In this document: positions 8,175 to 15,590 of the stretch, in pieces
Layout of the letters: every line of letters starts with the position of its first letter
How positions within the stretch are numbered: the first letter of the stretch is position 1
Origin: Gemmiger sp. An87
GTDB taxonomy: Bacteria; Bacillota; Clostridia; Oscillospirales; Ruminococcaceae
Assembly (NCBI RefSeq): GCF_002159185.1
Contig: NZ_NFHD01000006.1
Location: 1-64,000 of the forward strand
DNA: 64,000 bases
Direction: 5' to 3'
Notes under the pieces: model-generated
The model's database searches: none
What the model was told of the DNA's origin: nothing
The model's input: the letters and a program-made list of their open reading frames with translations, nothing else
Program-made: the position numbers and the translations under genes

Positions 8175-8202
8175 TTGACATTTTCCCGTTCAGTGCTATA
8201 AT
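8175..8202 (+). promoter_or_regulatory. Promoter of the tRNA-Gln gene
   Basis: TTGACA (8175-8180) and TATAAT (8197-8202), both consensus, are spaced by 16 bases and lie 37 bases before the tRNA-Gln gene. Confidence 0.85.
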
Positions 8203-8239
8203 AAATTATCGTTGGGGCAACGCTCCGGCAAATGAATAT

Positions 8240-8313
8240 TGGAGAATTGTGTAAGGGTAGCACGACAGACTCTGACTCTGTTTGTGAGGGTTCGAATCCT
8301 TCTTCTCCAACCA
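8240..8313 (+). tRNA. tRNA-Gln (anticodon CUG)
   Basis: The 74-base gene folds into a cloverleaf. The acceptor arms are TGGAGAA and TTCTCCA, the D arm is GTGT/GCAC, the anticodon stem is ACAGA/TCTGT with loop CTCTGAC, and the T loop is TTCGAAT. The anticodon CTG is at 8272-8274 and reads CAG. The 3-prime CCA is encoded. Confidence 0.92.
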
Positions 8314-8314
8314 G

Positions 8315-8349
8315 AAATAGCAGCAGCCTGCACGCTGCTGCTATTTTTT
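8315..8349 (+). terminator. Terminator after tRNA-Gln
   Basis: AATAGCAGCAGC and GCTGCTGCTATT form a 12-bp stem with a short loop, followed by TTTT. It separates the two tRNA genes. Confidence 0.88.
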
Positions 8350-8353
8350 ACAT

Positions 8354-8429
8354 CGGGGTGTAGCGCAGTTGGTAGCGCGCCTGGTTCGGGACCAGGAAGC
8401 CGTGGGTTCAAGTCCCGTCACTCCGACCA
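8354..8429 (+). tRNA. tRNA-Pro (anticodon CGG)
   Basis: The 76-base cloverleaf has acceptor arms CGGGGTG and CACTCCG, anticodon stem CCTGG/CCAGG with loop TTCGGGA, and T loop TTCAAGT. The anticodon CGG is at 8387-8389 and reads CCG. CCA is encoded. No separate promoter is seen, so it probably depends on read-through of the hairpin at 8315-8349. Confidence 0.92.
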
Positions 8430-8467
8430 AAAATCGGCAAGCACCGTCAGGGGCTTGCCGATTTTTA
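8430..8467 (+). terminator. Terminator after tRNA-Pro
   Basis: The arms AAAATCGGCAAGC and GCTTGCCGATTTTT form a stem ending in a T run directly after the tRNA. Confidence 0.88.
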
Positions 8468-8522
8468 CTTCTTCACTTTTCACTCTTCACTTTTCACAAA
8501 AAGTAGTACAGCTTTTTCTTTG

Positions 8523-8557
8523 AATACCGCAGAAGCTTCGGCTTCTGCGGTATTTTT
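8523..8557. terminator. Bidirectional hairpin terminator between the tRNAs and the GNAT gene
   Basis: A 14-bp perfect stem AATACCGCAGAAGC / GCTTCTGCGGTATT with a TTCG tetraloop is followed by T residues on the plus strand. It also lies 12 bases beyond the stop of the minus-strand acetyltransferase. Confidence 0.85.
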
Positions 8558-8568
8558 GTTTGTTCAAA

Positions 8569-9051
8569 TCATTCCCCAGCCAGACTTGTCAATGTGTCGC
8601 CGGTGATGCGGTAGACCGTCCAGTCCTCCATTGGCTGCGCCCCCAGCGAGAGATAAAAGTCAATGCTGGGCCTGTTCCAGTCCAGGCACCACCATTCCAG
8701 GCGGCCGCATCCCCGCTCCACCGCGATGGCCGCCAGCTTCTTCAGAATCGCCTTGCCGTAGCCCCGGCCTCGGTACTCGGGATTCACATACAGATCCTCC
8801 AGATATAAACCGGCCCGGCCCAGGAAGGTGGAGAAGTTGTGGAAAAACAGCGCAAAGCCCACTTCCCGGCCGTCCGCCAGCACAAACAATACCTCCGCTT
8901 TCTGCTTGCAGAAGATCCATTCCTTCAGCGTGGCCTCATCTGCCACCACCTCACCGAGCATCCCCTCGTAGTCGGCCAGCTCCCGGATAAATTGCAGAAT
9001 CAGCGGAGTATCCTCTTCCTCTGCAAAGCGAAATACGGGCGTTTGATTCAT
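8569..9051 (-). CDS. GNAT family N-acetyltransferase, SSAT-like
   Basis: This 160-residue protein has the GNAT fold. The segment LYLEDLYVNPEYRGRGYGKAIL holds motif A with the acetyl-CoA loop RGRGYG, and WWCLDWNRPSIDFYLSLGAQP is the family's motif B. The YLEDLYV signature and length resemble the spermidine/thialysine acetyltransferase (SSAT) group, so a small amine or amino acid substrate is plausible but unproven. The ATG at 9051 has AGGAGG seven bases upstream. The gene is monocistronic, with a hairpin (9073-9106) in its leader region. Confidence 0.82.
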   Translation of the reverse strand: MNQTPVFRFAEEEDTPLILQFIRELADYEGMLGEVVADEATLKEWIFCKQKAEVLFVLADGREVGFALFFHNFSTFLGRAGLYLEDLYVNPEYRGRGYGKAILKKLAAIAVERGCGRLEWWCLDWNRPSIDFYLSLGAQPMEDWTVYRITGDTLTSLAGE

Positions 9052-9072
9052 CCGGCATTCCTCCTGTCGTTC

Positions 9073-9112
9073 CGGGCCCTTTTCTTCCGTTTCGAGAAAA
9101 GGCCCGTTTTTT
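9073..9112 (+). terminator. Hairpin with T run between two divergent genes
   Basis: CGGGCCCTTTTCT and AGAAAAGGCCCG form a stem followed on the plus strand by TTTTTT. It lies upstream of the minus-strand GNAT start, so in that transcript it would be a leader hairpin. On the plus strand it would stop transcription coming from the tRNA side. Confidence 0.6.
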
Positions 9113-9201
9113 GTATCTGCACAAATTTTATCACAAATCCGCCGGGGAATCCATTTTACCGCCCGCCGGGCACGCCGCTTTTCTTTTGTTGTTTCCTCTT
9201 A

Positions 9202-9207
9202 TATAAT
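9202..9207 (+). promoter_or_regulatory. -10 box for the ABC exporter operon
   Basis: A consensus TATAAT lies about 60 bases before the TTG start of the first exporter gene. The -35 region (TTTCTT at 17 bases) is poor. Confidence 0.45.
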
Positions 9208-9265
9208 AAAGGGACGGGCTGCTGGGCCCTTCCCGGCCCTATTTTATTGAAAAGGAGCGTATCGC

Positions 9266-11017
9266 TTGAAAGCACTGTGCACCAATTTCCGGGGATACTA
9301 CCCCCAGCTGATCCTCGGACCCCTGTTCAAATTGCTGGAAGCCGTGCTGGAGCTCATGGTCCCTCTGCTCATGGCCAATATCATTGACGTGGGCATTGCC
9401 GGCGGAGACCGGGCCTATGTGCTGCGGCAGGGTCTTTTTCTTCTTTTGCTGGCGGTACTTGGCGTTGCGGCAGCCACCACCTGCCAGTACTTTGCCAGCG
9501 TGGCCGCCTTTGGCTTCGGCGCCTCCCTGCGCCGCCAGGTCTTCCGCCACATCCTCAGCCTGTCCGGCCATGAGACCGACGCCATCGGCGCGGGCAGCCT
9601 GATCACTCACATCACCAACGATGTGAACCAGGTGCAGAACGGCGTGAACATGTTCATCCGTCTTGCCACCCGAGCGCCTTTTCTGGCCATCGGTTCCATC
9701 GTGATGGCCTTTGTGCTGAACGCACGCATCGCGCTGATTTTTCTGATCTCCACCCCACTGATCGTATTGGTCCTGTATCAGGTGATGAAACGCACCCTAC
9801 CGGACTATGCCCGCATCCAGCAGCGGCAGGAGACACTGGGCACCCTGACCGGCCAGAACCTGGAGGGCGCCCGGGTCATCCGTGCCTTTTCCCGCCAGGA
9901 AAGCGAGAAGAAGGATTTCGCCGCTGCCAGCGACGCCCACAGCGCCCTCACCATCCAGGTGGGCCGCATCTCGGCCGCGCTGAATCCCCTCACCTATGTG
10001 ATCGCCAACTTTGCCATTCTGGCCATTCTCTGGTACGGCGCCCGCTTTGCGGACCGGGGCCTGATTCTCAGCGGCGATGTGTTCGCCATGGTCAACTACA
10101 TGACCCAGACCCTTCTGGCACTGATTGTGCTGGCCAACCTGATCGTCCAGTTCACCCGCGCTGCGGCCAGCGCCAAACGGCTGAGTACCCTGCTGGCCAC
10201 CGAGAGCAGCATCAAAAGTGAAAGCGTACCTCGTACCCGGGAGCCGGGCGCCTTCCTGGCATTTGAGCAGGTGGACTTTTCCTACGCGGGCCCCTCGGGC
10301 AAAAACGCCCTGGAAGGGGTGAGCTTCACCGCCGAACAGGGCCAGACCATCGGAGTGATCGGCGGCACCGGCTGCGGCAAGACCACTCTGGCCAACCTGA
10401 TTTTGCGGTTTTACGATGTCACCGGCGGCCGCATCCTGCTGGATGGCCAGGACCTGCGCAGCTATCCACTGGAAGCCCTGCGGGAAAAGATCGGCTATGT
10501 GCCCCAGAACGTGAAGCTGTTTTCCGGCACCATTCGCAGCAACCTGCAGCTGGGCGCGCCCCAGGCGGATGACGAAGATTTGTGGGCAGCCCTCACCACC
10601 GCCCAGGCCCGGGACTTTGTACAGCAGAAGCCGGAAGGTCTGGACACTCCGGTGGAGGAGGGCGGCAAAAACTTCTCCGGCGGCCAGCGCCAGCGTCTGA
10701 CCATCGCCCGGGCTCTGGCAAAGCGGCCCTCACTGTTGATTCTGGATGACTCCTTCAGCGCACTGGATTTTGCCACCGACGCAGCACTGCGCCGCGCCCT
10801 GAAGCAGGACACCGGCGGCATGACGGTTCTGCTCATCAGCCAGCGCGCCTCAGCCGTTAAGGACGCAGACCGAATCCTGGTCATGGACGAGGGCCGGCTT
10901 GTGGGCCAGGGCAGCCATGAGGAGCTGCTGCAGAACTGCCCGGTCTACCGGGAGATCTGCGTTTCTCAGAAGCTGGTGCAGCAAGCAACTCCGGAAAGCG
11001 AGGTGAGCAGCCGATGA
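9266..11017 (+). CDS. ABC exporter half-transporter, degenerate-site subunit
   Basis: This 583-residue protein has six membrane segments (residues about 15-300) and a nucleotide-binding domain. The ATPase has Walker A GGTGCGKTT, the signature [15 protein letters not shown] and Walker B LLILDDSFSALD. The residue after the Walker B aspartate is Asp rather than the catalytic Glu, as in the non-catalytic partner of heterodimeric exporters such as BmrC or LmrC. The start is a TTG with AAAGGAG upstream. It overlaps the next gene by four bases (ATGA), consistent with an obligate heterodimer. Multidrug or lipid export is typical of the family, but the substrate cannot be read from the sequence. Confidence 0.88.
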   Translation: MKALCTNFRGYYPQLILGPLFKLLEAVLELMVPLLMANIIDVGIAGGDRAYVLRQGLFLLLLAVLGVAAATTCQYFASVAAFGFGASLRRQVFRHILSLSGHETDAIGAGSLITHITNDVNQVQNGVNMFIRLATRAPFLAIGSIVMAFVLNARIALIFLISTPLIVLVLYQVMKRTLPDYARIQQRQETLGTLTGQNLEGARVIRAFSRQESEKKDFAAASDAHSALTIQVGRISAALNPLTYVIANFAILAILWYGARFADRGLILSGDVFAMVNYMTQTLLALIVLANLIVQFTRAAASAKRLSTLLATESSIKSESVPRTREPGAFLAFEQVDFSYAGPSGKNALEGVSFTAEQGQTIGVIGGTGCGKTTLANLILRFYDVTGGRILLDGQDLRSYPLEALREKIGYVPQNVKLFSGTIRSNLQLGAPQADDEDLWAALTTAQARDFVQQKPEGLDTPVEEGGKNFSGGQRQRLTIARALAKRPSLLILDDSFSALDFATDAALRRALKQDTGGMTVLLISQRASAVKDADRILVMDEGRLVGQGSHEELLQNCPVYREICVSQKLVQQATPESEVSSR

Positions 11018-12750
11018 AGCGCTCCATTCTGAAACGAATCTTTTCCTACCTGCGGCCCTACCGGGGCAGCCTTGTACTGGGTTGTATTTCCGCTGTGCTG
11101 CAGGTGGCCTTCACTCTGATGACGCCGGTGCTCATCGGTCGCGCCATCGACTGCCTCATCGGCCCGGGCCTTGTGCAGTTCCGGCATCTGGCTGTTCTTC
11201 TGGCAGTGATGGCCCTGTGCATCCTGCTGGCCGCGGGCTTCCAGTGGGTGATGAATGTGTGCATCCGCCGCATCAGTGCCCTTGCCGCACAGGACATGCG
11301 CCAGCAGGCCTTCAACGCCCTGAATGCGGTCCCCATTTCCACCATCGACCAGCTGCCCCACGGCGATCTGGTCAGCCGTCTGGTCAACGACACGGACGCG
11401 GTGTCCGAAGGTCTGCTGCAGGGGCTTACCCAGCTGCTGCCCGGCGCGGCCACCATTCTGGGCGTTCTGGTCATCATGTTTTATCTGAACCCCTTCATCG
11501 CGCTGGTGGTGGTGCTGGTCACCCCGCTGTCCATCCTGTTTGCCCGCTTTGTGGCCAGCCGCACCCATGCGCTGTTCCGCAAGCAGGCCGCGGCCCAGGG
11601 CCAGCTTTCCGCCTATGTGAATGAGATGGTGAACGGCCAGGATCTGGTGAAGGCCTTCGGTCATGAGGCTCAGTGCTGCGAAACCTTCGACCGGATCAAC
11701 GAGGAGCTGCGCAGTGCCAGCCTGTGGGCGGTGTTCTACTCGGCGGCAGCCAACCCGGGCACCCGTTTTGTGAACAACATCGTTTACGGCGCGGTGGGTG
11801 TGTTCGGCGGTCTGGCCGCTCTGAGCGGCGCGCTGAGTGTGGGTACCCTGAGCGCCTTTCTCACCTACGCCAACCAGTACACCAAGCCCTTCAACGAGGT
11901 CACCAGCGTGCTCACCCAGCTGCAGACCGCCATGGCCAGCGCCCAGCGCCTGTTCCAGACCATCGATCTGAAACCGGAACCGGCGGATGCTCCCGGTGCG
12001 CTGGCGCCCGAACGCTGCAGCGGCCGGGTGGAGCTGGACCGGGTGGATTTTTCCTACCGGAAGGACGTTCCGCTGATTCAAAACCTCTGCCTGAAGGTGG
12101 AGCCGGGCCAGCGCATCGCCATCGTAGGGCCCACCGGCTGCGGCAAGACCACCCTCATCAACCTGCTGATGCGCTTTTACGAGGTGGACGGCGGGCGGAT
12201 TCTGGTGGACGGTGTTCCGGCACGGCAGCTCAAACGCAGCGCTCTGCGGGGCATGTACGGTATGGTGCTGCAGGAAACCTGGCTGAAAAATGCCACCGTG
12301 CGGGAGAACATCGCCTACGGCAAGCCGGATGCCACCATGGACCAGATCATCCAGGCAGCCAAAGCCGCCCATGCCGATGGCTTCATCCAGCGCCTGCCTC
12401 AGGGCTACGACACCCTCATCGCCCCGGGCGGCGGAAACCTTTCCGCCGGGCAAAAGCAGCTGCTGTGCATCGCCCGCATATTGCTGTGCCGGCCCCAGAT
12501 GCTCATTCTGGACGAAGCCACCAGCAACATCGACACCCGCACCGAGATGCTGGTGCAGCAGGCCTTTGAGCAATTGATGGAGGGCCGCACCAGCTTTGTG
12601 GTGGCGCACCGGCTTTCCACCATCCAGACGGCGGACCAGATTCTGGTCATGGATGCCGGACACATCGTGGAACAGGGCACCCACCGGGAGCTTCTGGCAA
12701 AGGGCGGCTTCTATGCCCGGCTTTACAACAGCCAGTTCGCCGCCCAGTGA
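11014..12750 (+). CDS. ABC exporter half-transporter, catalytic-site subunit
   Basis: This 578-residue protein has an N-terminal six-helix membrane domain and a C-terminal ATPase with Walker A GPTGCGKTT, signature LSAGQKQLLCIARILL and Walker B LILDEATSNIDTR with the catalytic Glu. The switch histidine appears in VVAHRLSTI. Together with the preceding subunit it would form a heterodimer with one consensus and one degenerate ATP site. The ATG at 11014 overlaps the stop of the first gene. No substrate-specific regulator is adjacent. About 150 bases separate it from udk. Confidence 0.88.
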   Translation: MKRSILKRIFSYLRPYRGSLVLGCISAVLQVAFTLMTPVLIGRAIDCLIGPGLVQFRHLAVLLAVMALCILLAAGFQWVMNVCIRRISALAAQDMRQQAFNALNAVPISTIDQLPHGDLVSRLVNDTDAVSEGLLQGLTQLLPGAATILGVLVIMFYLNPFIALVVVLVTPLSILFARFVASRTHALFRKQAAAQGQLSAYVNEMVNGQDLVKAFGHEAQCCETFDRINEELRSASLWAVFYSAAANPGTRFVNNIVYGAVGVFGGLAALSGALSVGTLSAFLTYANQYTKPFNEVTSVLTQLQTAMASAQRLFQTIDLKPEPADAPGALAPERCSGRVELDRVDFSYRKDVPLIQNLCLKVEPGQRIAIVGPTGCGKTTLINLLMRFYEVDGGRILVDGVPARQLKRSALRGMYGMVLQETWLKNATVRENIAYGKPDATMDQIIQAAKAAHADGFIQRLPQGYDTLIAPGGGNLSAGQKQLLCIARILLCRPQMLILDEATSNIDTRTEMLVQQAFEQLMEGRTSFVVAHRLSTIQTADQILVMDAGHIVEQGTHRELLAKGGFYARLYNSQFAAQ

Positions 12751-12794
12751 CACACCCCGCCTGTTTTCGCCCAAATTCTCATTTTTTGTTCCCC

Positions 12795-12823
12795 TTGTGG
12801 GCACAGATATGATATAATATATA
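12795..12823 (+). promoter_or_regulatory. Candidate promoter of udk
   Basis: TTGTGG (12795-12800) and TATATA (12818-12823) are spaced by 17 bases in an AT-rich stretch (GATATAATATATAAAAT). It lies about 75 bases before the gene. Confidence 0.55.
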
Positions 12824-12900
12824 AAATAACGATTCAGCCGGGGCGGGCGGCTCACCGTCCGCCCTGGGGGCTCTAGGGATGTGCAAGGAGGCAATCTGGC

Positions 12901-13518
12901 ATGGATATTATGGTACTGGGCGTAGCTGGCGGCACCGGCAGCGGAAAAACCACGTTGACCCGACGTTTAAAGGAGCGCTTTGGCGACCAGATCAGCGTGA
13001 TCAGCCACGATAACTACTACAAGCGTCAGGACCACCTGACCTACGACGAGCGCTGCCGCACCAACTACGACCACCCGGACGCCTTTGATACCGACCTGAT
13101 GGTGGAGCATCTGGCCGCGCTGAAGCGAGGCGAGACCATCTACTGCCCGGTGTACGATTTCTCGGAGCACAACCGTTCGGACGATCTGCTGGAGATCAAG
13201 CCCGCGCCGGTGATTTTGGTGGAGGGCATTCTGATCTTCGCCAGCCAGGAGCTGTGCGATCTGATGGACATCAAGGTCTTTGTGGACACCGACGCCGACG
13301 TACGCATCCTGCGCCGCATCGTGCGGGACGTGAAAAAGCGCGGCCGCACACTGGACAGCGTCGTCTCCCAGTATCTGACCACCGTAAAGCCCATGCACGA
13401 GCAGTTTGTGGAGCCCAGCAAGCGCCGGGCCGATCTGATTATTCCCGAGGGCGGCAAAAACCCCGTTGCTCTGGAAATGCTCATCCACCGGCTGGAAAGC
13501 CATCTGAACCAGGCCTGA
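12901..13518 (+). CDS. udk: Uridine kinase
   Basis: This 205-residue kinase of the PRK/URK family phosphorylates uridine and cytidine in nucleotide salvage. It has the P-loop GGTGSGKTT at residues 10-18. The segment SHDNYYKRQDHLTYDERCRTNYDHPDAFD is highly characteristic of uridine kinase, as are YDFSEHNRSDD and a late RDVKKRGRTLDSVVSQY block. AAGGAGG lies nine bases before the ATG. It is flanked by its own promoter and by a strong terminator. Confidence 0.95.
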   Translation: MDIMVLGVAGGTGSGKTTLTRRLKERFGDQISVISHDNYYKRQDHLTYDERCRTNYDHPDAFDTDLMVEHLAALKRGETIYCPVYDFSEHNRSDDLLEIKPAPVILVEGILIFASQELCDLMDIKVFVDTDADVRILRRIVRDVKKRGRTLDSVVSQYLTTVKPMHEQFVEPSKRRADLIIPEGGKNPVALEMLIHRLESHLNQA

Positions 13519-13522
13519 CCGA

Positions 13523-13575
13523 TAAAAACAGCGGCCCCGCGTACCCTGAACAGGTTACGCGGGGCCGTTTTTATT
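13523..13575 (+). terminator. Terminator after udk
   Basis: The arms CGGCCCCGCGTA and TACGCGGGGCCG (the latter with one extra T) are flanked by A residues before and TTTTTATTT after. It may serve the facing minus-strand gene as well. Confidence 0.9.
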
Positions 13576-13596
13576 TCTTTTTGTACGAAAAATCGC

Positions 13597-14568
13597 TTAG
13601 TCTTCCAGAATGATCTCTGCCGCCAGCTGGCCAACCTGCTGCATCCGCTCACGCCCCTCCTCCGGGAAGGAGACGTCCTGGTCACCCCAGTCGGTGAACA
13701 TGGAGATGATGTAGGGTCGGTCCGCATAGACAATGGCCATATCGTGCAGCGCCTGATCCCAGCTGCCGTACTTTTTGGCCGCCGGGGCCGGGCAATACAG
13801 CAGGTCATGGTCCGCCGCCAGGAAAGCCTCCTGCAGCTGCAGGGCATTTTCGGTGCCGGTCTCAAAATAGTCATACAGCGCCCGCATGGCCCGGCCGCCG
13901 TCTGCACCGGTGACCCAGCCATGGATGCCTTCCTCCACCACCTCACAGCCTTCCGGGCTGGCGAAGCCCAGCTCGCTCAAAAAGTCCGAGAAGCCGGTGT
14001 CCAGGCTGCCGGGCCACATGGCGCCCAGGTCATGGGCCGCTCCGTTGCTGCTGTGGGCGATCATGGGGTAGATCAGATCCCAGCCGGTATCGCCGCCGAC
14101 AGTCGCGTTCAGGTCGATCAGGCCCTCCTCATCCCGCTGGCAAAGCCACAGGGAATAAGGCGCCTTCAAGGTACTGGCGCAGTAAAAACCGTTGTCCGGC
14201 TTGTATGTATAGGTCTGGCCGGAAGTGATGTCCTGAATCCACACCGAGATACTGCCGGGCATACTGTCCAGCAAAGCATCCATCTCGGCTGCTTCCGCCG
14301 CGGTAATGGGCTCCTCACTGCTCAGCTCCGGCTGAGGTGTGGCAGTGGGCTGAGGCGTGGCGGTGGGCTCCGGCTCGGATTCCGGTTCCGGCGCGGGATG
14401 CGCCTGACTGACGCTCTGGCTCACAGAGTCGCTGGCCGCCGCTCCCACTGCCTGCCGCATCATCGAGCGGGCGGCCGCCACAATCACCAGAATCATCACC
14501 ACCGCCATCACAACCCAGGGCCAGCGGGCGTGTTTCTTTTTGCGGGTCTTTCTTGTTTGTGTTTTCAT
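13597..14568 (-). CDS. Membrane-anchored serine hydrolase of the class A beta-lactamase fold
   Basis: This 323-residue protein has a basic N-terminus, one membrane segment (about 17-33), a Pro/Glu/Thr-rich linker to residue 88 and a C-terminal domain of beta-lactamase type. The catalytic tetrad SxxK is STLK at 132-135. The second motif reads HSSNGAAHDLG, where class A enzymes have SDN. The third is KKYGSW, where they have KTG or KSG. The altered motifs argue for a peptidoglycan-related or esterase-like enzyme rather than a resistance beta-lactamase; this is inference. The ATG at 14568 has no adjacent ribosome binding site. GGGAGG lies 35 bases upstream beyond a 6-bp hairpin. Confidence 0.8.
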   Translation of the reverse strand: MKTQTRKTRKKKHARWPWVVMAVVMILVIVAAARSMMRQAVGAAASDSVSQSVSQAHPAPEPESEPEPTATPQPTATPQPELSSEEPITAAEAAEMDALLDSMPGSISVWIQDITSGQTYTYKPDNGFYCASTLKAPYSLWLCQRDEEGLIDLNATVGGDTGWDLIYPMIAHSSNGAAHDLGAMWPGSLDTGFSDFLSELGFASPEGCEVVEEGIHGWVTGADGGRAMRALYDYFETGTENALQLQEAFLAADHDLLYCPAPAAKKYGSWDQALHDMAIVYADRPYIISMFTDWGDQDVSFPEEGRERMQQVGQLAAEIILED

Positions 14569-14741
14569 TGCCGTTTTCTATGCGGCGCTCAAACCGCCGC
14601 GTTCCTCCCTTTCCCCCCCAAAAGCAAATCGCCGGTCATGAAAATACCGGCCGGTTTGTTCCTTTATTATACTACAAATTTGTCAAAACAGGCCAATTAC
14701 ACAAATTTTTCAACTTCTGACCCGGTTTCTTCCCCAAAACG

Positions 14742-14772
14742 AAAGCCACGCCGGAACTTCCGGCGTGGCTTT
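14742..14772 (-). terminator. Terminator of the small-protein operon
   Basis: A 13-bp stem AAAGCCACGCCGG / CCGGCGTGGCTTT is followed on the minus strand by CGTTTTG. It lies 22 bases after the stop of the gene at 14795. Confidence 0.8.
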
Positions 14773-14794
14773 CCGCTACTGATACGTTCGACCC

Positions 14795-15004
14795 TCAGGC
14801 GCCCTTTTTCCAGTTGTCGCTCATACGCTCCCACCAGGTGGGTTCGTAGGTCCCCAACTGCTTATGGTATGCCTTCTCCGCAGCGCGCATTGCCTTATCC
14901 GCTTTGCGCTGCTCGGCGGTGTAGTTCACCATTCCGTAGCTGTTCACATCGATCTCGATCTCGGGCTTTACCCGGCCGGATTGTGCAGGCATCAAAAACA
15001 ACAT
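14795..15004 (-). CDS. Small protein of unknown family, paralogue 1
   Basis: I do not recognise this 69-residue protein. Its second half (ADKAMRAAEKAYHKQLGTYEP) matches the C-termini of the two next genes. These share the pattern A-[DE]-K-x-M-[RK]-A-A-E-x-A-Y-x-K-x-L-G-[TI]-Y-x-P, followed by an aromatic or basic end. It has no signal peptide and no membrane helix. AAAGGAG precedes the ATG at 15004, and the in-frame ATG at 14992 is an alternative. The coding frame extends upstream but without a ribosome binding site. A terminator hairpin (15070-15107) separates it from the other two. Confidence 0.65.
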   Translation of the reverse strand: MLFLMPAQSGRVKPEIEIDVNSYGMVNYTAEQRKADKAMRAAEKAYHKQLGTYEPTWWERMSDNWKKGA

Positions 15005-15043
15005 AAAACGCGCATCTCCTTTCAACAGCGTTCGTACCAGCTC

Positions 15044-15069
15044 GCGCACAAGCCCCGGTGGCTGTGCGC
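15044..15069 (-). other. Leader hairpin before paralogue 1
   Basis: GCGCACAAGCC and GGCTGTGCGC form a stem that abuts the T run of the preceding terminator. It lies about 40 bases before the start at 15004 and may protect or regulate that message. Confidence 0.5.
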
Positions 15070-15107
15070 AAAAAAACGGGGAATGCAACCGCATCCCCCG
15101 CCTTTTT
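15070..15107 (-). terminator. Terminator between small-protein genes
   Basis: On the minus strand GGGGGATGC and GCATTCCCC form a stem followed by TTTTTTT directly after the stop of the middle gene. Expression of the third gene would need read-through or a promoter I cannot see. Confidence 0.75.
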
Positions 15108-15307
15108 CATTTGAAGAATCGTTTCAGCAGGGTCTGCAACCGCCGGCCAACTCCCGGCCGGTAAGTTCCAAGCTCTTTCTGATAGGCCTCTTCGGCCGCT
15201 TTCATCTGTTTTTCCGCTTCGCGCTGCCCGGCGGTCTGCCGGCGGGAAAGCCCGGTCTCATCAAACTGCCGCATCTCCGCGGCCGTGCGCGGGATTCTGG
15301 TGTTCAT
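15107..15307 (-). CDS. Small protein of unknown family, paralogue 2
   Basis: This 66-residue basic protein is a paralogue of its two neighbours. The shared block (AEKQMKAAEEAYQKELGTYRP) is at residues 31-51, and the end LLKRFFK is strongly basic. GGGAG lies nine bases before the ATG. It starts 16 bases after the stop of paralogue 3, so the two are co-transcribed. No domain or export signal is seen and the function is unknown. Confidence 0.7.
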   Translation of the reverse strand: MNTRIPRTAAEMRQFDETGLSRRQTAGQREAEKQMKAAEEAYQKELGTYRPGVGRRLQTLLKRFFK

Positions 15308-15323
15308 GACCGCTCACTCCCTT

Positions 15324-15515
15324 TTACGCGCTGCGGAACAGCGCCTTGAAGCGCTCCAGAAGGGTAGGCTTATAAATTCCAAGCTCCTTCTGGTAGGCGG
15401 CTTCCGCGGCTTTCATCGCTTTTTCAGCGTCCTTTGCGCCGGCGGAAAAGCCCTCTGTCTCGTTATACAGCTTGGCGTTCAGCCCTTGCTGGATCTGATT
15501 GGGGCCGTAATTCAT
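15324..15515 (-). CDS. Small protein of unknown family, paralogue 3
   Basis: This 63-residue protein is the first gene of the small operon. Its variable N-terminus (MNYGPNQIQQGLNAKLYNET) is followed by the shared helix-forming block AEKAMKAAEAAYQKELGIYKP (30-50) and TLLERFKALFRSA. The block is predicted to be an amphipathic helix. GAGGAG precedes the ATG, and a good promoter lies 27-55 bases upstream. No similarity to a known family was recognised. It lies between this promoter and the glycogen synthase gene upstream. Confidence 0.72.
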   Translation of the reverse strand: MNYGPNQIQQGLNAKLYNETEGFSAGAKDAEKAMKAAEAAYQKELGIYKPTLLERFKALFRSA

Positions 15516-15541
15516 AATTCCTATCTCCTCTCCTCGCTTTT

Positions 15542-15570
15542 AGAATATCACACAAAATTCAAAAAAGCAA
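15542..15570 (-). promoter_or_regulatory. Promoter of the small-protein operon
   Basis: On the minus strand TTGCTT (15565-15570) and TATTCT (15542-15547) are separated by 17 bases, between the glgA stop and the first small gene. It makes the small genes at least partly independent of the glycogen operon. Confidence 0.6.
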
Positions 15571-15590
15571 GCAGAATTCTTTTAGCCAGA

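Noticed and set aside
10966-12894. A 642-codon frame opposite the second ABC exporter gene
   Set aside because: It is antisense to a clear transporter gene and has low-complexity His/Gln/Gly composition without any domain.
13597-14568. An antibiotic-resistance beta-lactamase
   Set aside because: The second and third catalytic motifs differ from class A enzymes and the protein is stalk-anchored, so a resistance call is not supported.
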